Origin: Bacteroidales bacterium UBA2198
GTDB taxonomy: Bacteria > Bacteroidota > Bacteroidia > Bacteroidales > VadinHA17
Direction of reading: 5' to 3'
Length of the DNA: 9,929 nt
Assembly: GCA_002328625.1 (NCBI GenBank)
Contig: DCVC01000279.1
Span: forward strand, 10,793-20,721
Shown here: piece by piece, positions 6,903 to 9,929 of the stretch
How positions within the stretch are numbered: the first letter of the stretch is position 1
How the letters are laid out: the number at the start of each line of letters is the position of its first letter
Position numbers and translations under genes: made by a program
Notes under the pieces: generated by a model
Databases searched by the model: none
Seen by the model: only the letters and a program-made list of their open reading frames with translations
Told to the model about the DNA's origin: nothing

Positions 6903-8474
6903 ATGAAAAGGACAATTATTATTGCAGGTATTATTGCTGCTGTGGCTATAATAATTATGATTATTGTAGGGAAAGTCACTAAAAAGAAAGATATCGCCAA
7001 CCTTTATGCAGAGGCAAAAAGAGGCCAGTTTGATATTATTGTTACCACTACCGGGGAATTACAGGCGGAAAATTCGAAAGACATTTATGGGCCTGAATTT
7101 ACCCAGAGCAGAAACATCCGGGCTATGGATATAAAGATAACCGACCTGGTGCCTGAAGGTACTGAAGTGAAAGCAGGTGATTATGTAGCTACACTTGACA
7201 GGACATCATTTGACAATACACTTAAAGATGAGCTTGAAAGACTTACCACTATTGAAACAAACCTGGAAGTCAAGATGCTTGATACCGCAGTGACCCTCAG
7301 CAACCTCAGGGATAATATTAAAAACCTCAGATTCACTGTCGAAGAGGCAAATATTACACTGCAGCAATCAAAATATGAACCTCCGACTACCATAAGACAG
7401 GCTGAAATTTCTCTGGACAAAGCTCAGCGATCCCTTGATCAGTCGATAAAAGGATATGCCCTGAAGGTAGAACAGGCAAGGTCAGAAATGAGGACATTAA
7501 AATTCAATCTGTCGGAACAGCGTCAGAGAGTATCTGATCTTCAGATTGTTCTCTCAAAATTTGTTATTACCGCACCTTCTGACGGAATGGTTATTTACAA
7601 GAGGGACCGGACAGGGGCCAAAAGGAAAGTCGGATCTTCCATCTCGCCATGGGACAATGTTGTTGCAACACTTCCTGACATGTCAACAATGATATCAAAA
7701 ACTTATGTGAATGAGATTGATGTAAGCAAAGTCAAATCTGATCAGAAGGTTGAAATAAATGTTGATGCCTTTCCCGAAAGATCCTATACGGGATCGGTAT
7801 TGTCTGTGGCAAATATCGGAGAACAATTACCAAATGCTGATGCAAAGGTATTTGAAGTGCTTATTAAGGTTAATGAATCCGATCCGATATTAAGACCCTC
7901 AATGACAACAGGAAATAAAATAATTACAAAAACCATCAGTGATGTTGTATATATTCCCCTTGAAAGTGTCCAGGCAGGCGCAGACAGTATTCCTTTCGTT
8001 TATATGAAAAACGGCAGCAAGCAGGTTGTTGTTCTTGGGGAGTCTAACGAAAACAATGTTATTGTGGAGCAGGGTCTTGAGTCCGGTTCGTTGGTATACC
8101 TGAGCACTCCTGAAAAACCTGAGAGTTTCAAACTTGCAGGACTGGATCTGATTGAAGTCAACAGGGAAAGATCCAAAGCAAAAAGGGATGAAGAAAAGAG
8201 GATCAGGGAAGAAGCTGCCAGAGGCAGCCAGAGAGGAATGATGCCTCCAATGATGGAGGGTATGACTCCCGAAATGATTCAGCAGTTCCAGAATATGAGA
8301 GGCAACATGCAGCAAGGTCAGGGAAGGACAAGAGACACGGCAGCTATGAGGAGAATGAGAGAACAGTTCCAGAATACAAGAGTTAGCACACCGGGGGGTA
8401 CTCCCGGAGCTGCCAGAGATACTTCTGTTCGCCGTACGGATGATAACCGGACCGTTCAACAGGCACCGAGATAG
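6903..8474 (+). CDS. Periplasmic adaptor (HlyD/MacA-like membrane fusion protein)
   Basis: The 523-residue protein links an inner-membrane ABC permease to an outer-membrane channel. An N-terminal membrane anchor lies at 4-22, followed by a KKK stretch, with no lipobox. The first lipoyl half lies at about 75-100 (LVPEGTEVKAGDYVATLD), a long alpha-helical coiled-coil hairpin at about 103-215, and the second lipoyl half at 220-232 (FVITAPSDGMVIY). A beta-barrel follows at about 262-340 and a membrane-proximal domain at about 341-420. The last 100 residues are an extra charged and then Met/Gln/Arg/Pro-rich tail, with QFQNMR at 461-466 echoed by QFQNTR at 488-493. The adaptor core is clear from this domain order, but substrate is not. 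The ATG at 6903 starts directly before the anchor. The permease gene follows 56 bp downstream with no obvious terminator between them, so an operon is likely. The tail is probably disordered and its role is unknown. Confidence 0.93.
   Translation: MKRTIIIAGIIAAVAIIIMIIVGKVTKKKDIANLYAEAKRGQFDIIVTTTGELQAENSKDIYGPEFTQSRNIRAMDIKITDLVPEGTEVKAGDYVATLDRTSFDNTLKDELERLTTIETNLEVKMLDTAVTLSNLRDNIKNLRFTVEEANITLQQSKYEPPTTIRQAEISLDKAQRSLDQSIKGYALKVEQARSEMRTLKFNLSEQRQRVSDLQIVLSKFVITAPSDGMVIYKRDRTGAKRKVGSSISPWDNVVATLPDMSTMISKTYVNEIDVSKVKSDQKVEINVDAFPERSYTGSVLSVANIGEQLPNADAKVFEVLIKVNESDPILRPSMTTGNKIITKTISDVVYIPLESVQAGADSIPFVYMKNGSKQVVVLGESNENNVIVEQGLESGSLVYLSTPEKPESFKLAGLDLIEVNRERSKAKRDEEKRIREEAARGSQRGMMPPMMEGMTPEMIQQFQNMRGNMQQGQGRTRDTAAMRRMREQFQNTRVSTPGGTPGAARDTSVRRTDDNRTVQQAPR
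8283..8376 (+). repeat. 13-bp in-frame direct repeat in the adaptor tail
   Basis: CAGTTCCAGAATA occurs at 8283-8295 and again at 8364-8376, exactly 81 bases apart, so both copies are read in the same frame and encode QFQN. The flanking codons are also similar (Met/Arg-rich on both sides). This looks like a decayed internal duplication of a 27-codon unit in a low-complexity region rather than a mobile element. Confidence 0.7.
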
Positions 8475-8530
8475 AATGTGACGGCAATTAGCAGATATAC
8501 TATTATGAACAGTAACTAATACATTACATT

Positions 8531-9925
8531 ATGTTCAGGTTTATTTTAAGATATTTTCACGACATTGAAATAGCTGTTGAATCTATAATTTCCAACAAGC
8601 TTAAATCAATGCTTACAGCCCTGGGGATAATATTCGGCGTGGCAGCGGTTATTGCCATGCTGGCCATTGGGAAAGGTGCCAAACAGGAGATAATGGAACA
8701 AATGAAAATGGTAGGGGTAAACAATATACTTATCAATCCGATCATCCCTGATAAGACTTCATCTTCTGACGATGAAGGAGAAAAACAACAAAAGAAATTC
8801 TCAAGAGGATTGAATATGCTTGATGTTGAAGCTATCAAGGAAACACTCCCTTCTGTAAAAAGGATTAGCCCGGAGATATCGTTTAACTCTACAGCCGTCT
8901 TGAACGGTGTCAAATATACCGCAAAACTGGTCGGAGTTTCAAATGACTATTTCCATTTGTACAACCTGCCTCTTGTTTCAGGCACAATATTTAATGATTA
9001 TCAGGAGGAAAACGGTATTCAGGTTTGTATTATCGGGGCAAATATCAGGGCAAAATTTTTCAGTAAGGTTGACCCTATCGGTCAGTATATTAAATTTAAT
9101 GGTATATGGCTCAAGGTTATCGGGGTTCTTCAAAAAACCAATGTTAACCTTACAGGGTTTGAGGAGAAAGGAGTGAATGTATACAATGACAACATTTATA
9201 TTCCGATCCAGACAATGCTTTTAAGATACCAGAACAGAGCTCTGGTAAATACGAAGCTGGTTTCGGAAGCCTCTTCAAACGTAATGATTTTCGGAGGCGG
9301 CCCTGGTGGACCCGGTGGTATGGCAAGAGTAGTTGTCAGCAGTTCTGACGCATCTTCCAATGCCGAAACAAACTATAACCAGCTTGACAGGATCGTTGTT
9401 CAGGTACATGAAACAGAGCAGCTGAATCCCACTACTGAAATTCTGAGCCGAATGCTTACACGACGACATTCAAACGTCAAAGATTTCGAAATTACCGTGC
9501 CTGAATTGCTTCTGAAACAGCAGCAGAGAACCAAAGATATTTTCAATATAGTTCTCGGAGCCATAGCAAGCATTTCACTTATTGTAGGAGGGATAGGCAT
9601 CATGAATATCATGTTTGCTTCGGTAATGGAAAGGATTAAGGAAATTGGAACAAGGATGGCTATCGGAGCAAAAAAAATGGATATTGTAGTCCAGTTCCTT
9701 TCCGAAGCAGTCCTGATTAGCGTAACAGGAGGTTTTATCGGAGTATTTCTAGGAGTTATCATGGCTAAGCTTATCGAAGAAGTTGCAGGTGTCATGACTA
9801 TTGTATCATTCTTTTCGATATTTATTGCATTCGGAGTATCTGCTGCTGTCGGAGTCATCTTTGGCTATTCTCCGGCAAAAAGAGCTTCTGAAAAAGATCC
9901 TATTGAATCATTAAGATATGAATAA
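8531..9925 (+). CDS. MacB/FtsX-type ABC transporter permease without ATPase domain
   Basis: The 464-residue inner-membrane protein has the MacB permease layout: a cytoplasmic N-terminal helix, TM1 at about 27-47, a large periplasmic domain at 48-335, and three C-terminal spans at about 338-362, 390-414 and 424-446. The stretch SLIVGGIGIMNIMFASVMER (349-368), then EIGTRMAIGAKK with its likely coupling helix, is diagnostic for the family. No Walker A, ABC signature or Walker B motif is present, so the nucleotide-binding subunit must be a separate protein. The periplasmic domain has two low-complexity inserts, SSSDDEGEKQQKK (77-89) and a Gly/Pro-rich GGGPGGPGG (255-263). With the upstream adaptor it would form a tripartite exporter of MacAB type, moving an unknown substrate from the periplasm or membrane across the outer membrane. 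The gene is complete, ending four bases before the window end. Confidence 0.94.
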   Translation: MFRFILRYFHDIEIAVESIISNKLKSMLTALGIIFGVAAVIAMLAIGKGAKQEIMEQMKMVGVNNILINPIIPDKTSSSDDEGEKQQKKFSRGLNMLDVEAIKETLPSVKRISPEISFNSTAVLNGVKYTAKLVGVSNDYFHLYNLPLVSGTIFNDYQEENGIQVCIIGANIRAKFFSKVDPIGQYIKFNGIWLKVIGVLQKTNVNLTGFEEKGVNVYNDNIYIPIQTMLLRYQNRALVNTKLVSEASSNVMIFGGGPGGPGGMARVVVSSSDASSNAETNYNQLDRIVVQVHETEQLNPTTEILSRMLTRRHSNVKDFEITVPELLLKQQQRTKDIFNIVLGAIASISLIVGGIGIMNIMFASVMERIKEIGTRMAIGAKKMDIVVQFLSEAVLISVTGGFIGVFLGVIMAKLIEEVAGVMTIVSFFSIFIAFGVSAAVGVIFGYSPAKRASEKDPIESLRYE

Positions 9926-9929
9926 AATA

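Noticed and set aside
7899..8459. Minus-strand open frame of 186 codons opposite the adaptor's 3' part.
   Set aside because: The product is His/Cys/Ser-rich noise reflecting the low-complexity adaptor tail on the other strand, with no independent start signal or family resemblance.
9400..9858. Minus-strand open frame of 152 codons opposite the permease C-terminal half.
   Set aside because: It is antisense to the conserved FtsX core, and its hydrophobic look mirrors the membrane segments on the coding strand.

Overview
The window reads as a chromosomal core-genome segment of a Bacteroidota bacterium. The grounds are AT-rich intergenic DNA, start codons mostly without Shine-Dalgarno sequences, TAnnTTTG-type promoter elements, a Reg_prop/Y_Y_Y sensor fused to a SpoIIE phosphatase, an Era starting in the MNHRAGFVNIIGNPNVGKS style, and a GlmM-type mutase with the DPDVDRL / GEGNGG / SNTEP motif set. 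I could not run a taxonomic search, so placement below phylum is open. There are no tRNAs, rRNAs, insertion sequences, CRISPR arrays or phage genes that I can see.

Layout. Bases 1-1664 (+) hold the 3' part of a membrane sensor: periplasmic propeller repeats, Y_Y_Y domain, one membrane span, coiled coil and cytoplasmic SpoIIE/PP2C phosphatase. Its 5' end lies outside the window. It converges, with only 3 bp between stop codons, on a minus-strand cluster that reads from 5198 down to 1668 in the order rluB, era, der, lipoprotein. The first three are ribosome-biogenesis genes: a 23S pseudouridine synthase, the 30S GTPase Era and the 50S GTPase Der. They are tightly packed, with rluB and era overlapping at TAATG. 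The lipoprotein, of unknown function, trails der by 48 bp and may share its transcript.

A 145-bp divergent intergenic region (5199-5343) separates rluB from a plus-strand phosphoglucosamine mutase-like gene (5344-6726). It carries two outward-facing promoter-like elements that are inverted copies of one octamer, plus a 28-nt hairpin in the rluB leader. After a 176-bp gap with a TAnnTTTG element come a periplasmic adaptor (6903-8474) and a MacB/FtsX-type permease (8531-9925). These form the adaptor and membrane parts of a MacAB-like ABC exporter. The ATPase is not in the permease chain or between the two genes, so it must be encoded elsewhere, probably just downstream.

I found no convincing undescribed system. 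The points most worth a second look are the phosphatase-output sensor, the divergent rluB/mutase control region, the Shine-Dalgarno-plus-overlap arrangement at era, the repeated Met/Gln/Arg-rich tail of the adaptor, and a short hydrophobic frame upstream of the adaptor.
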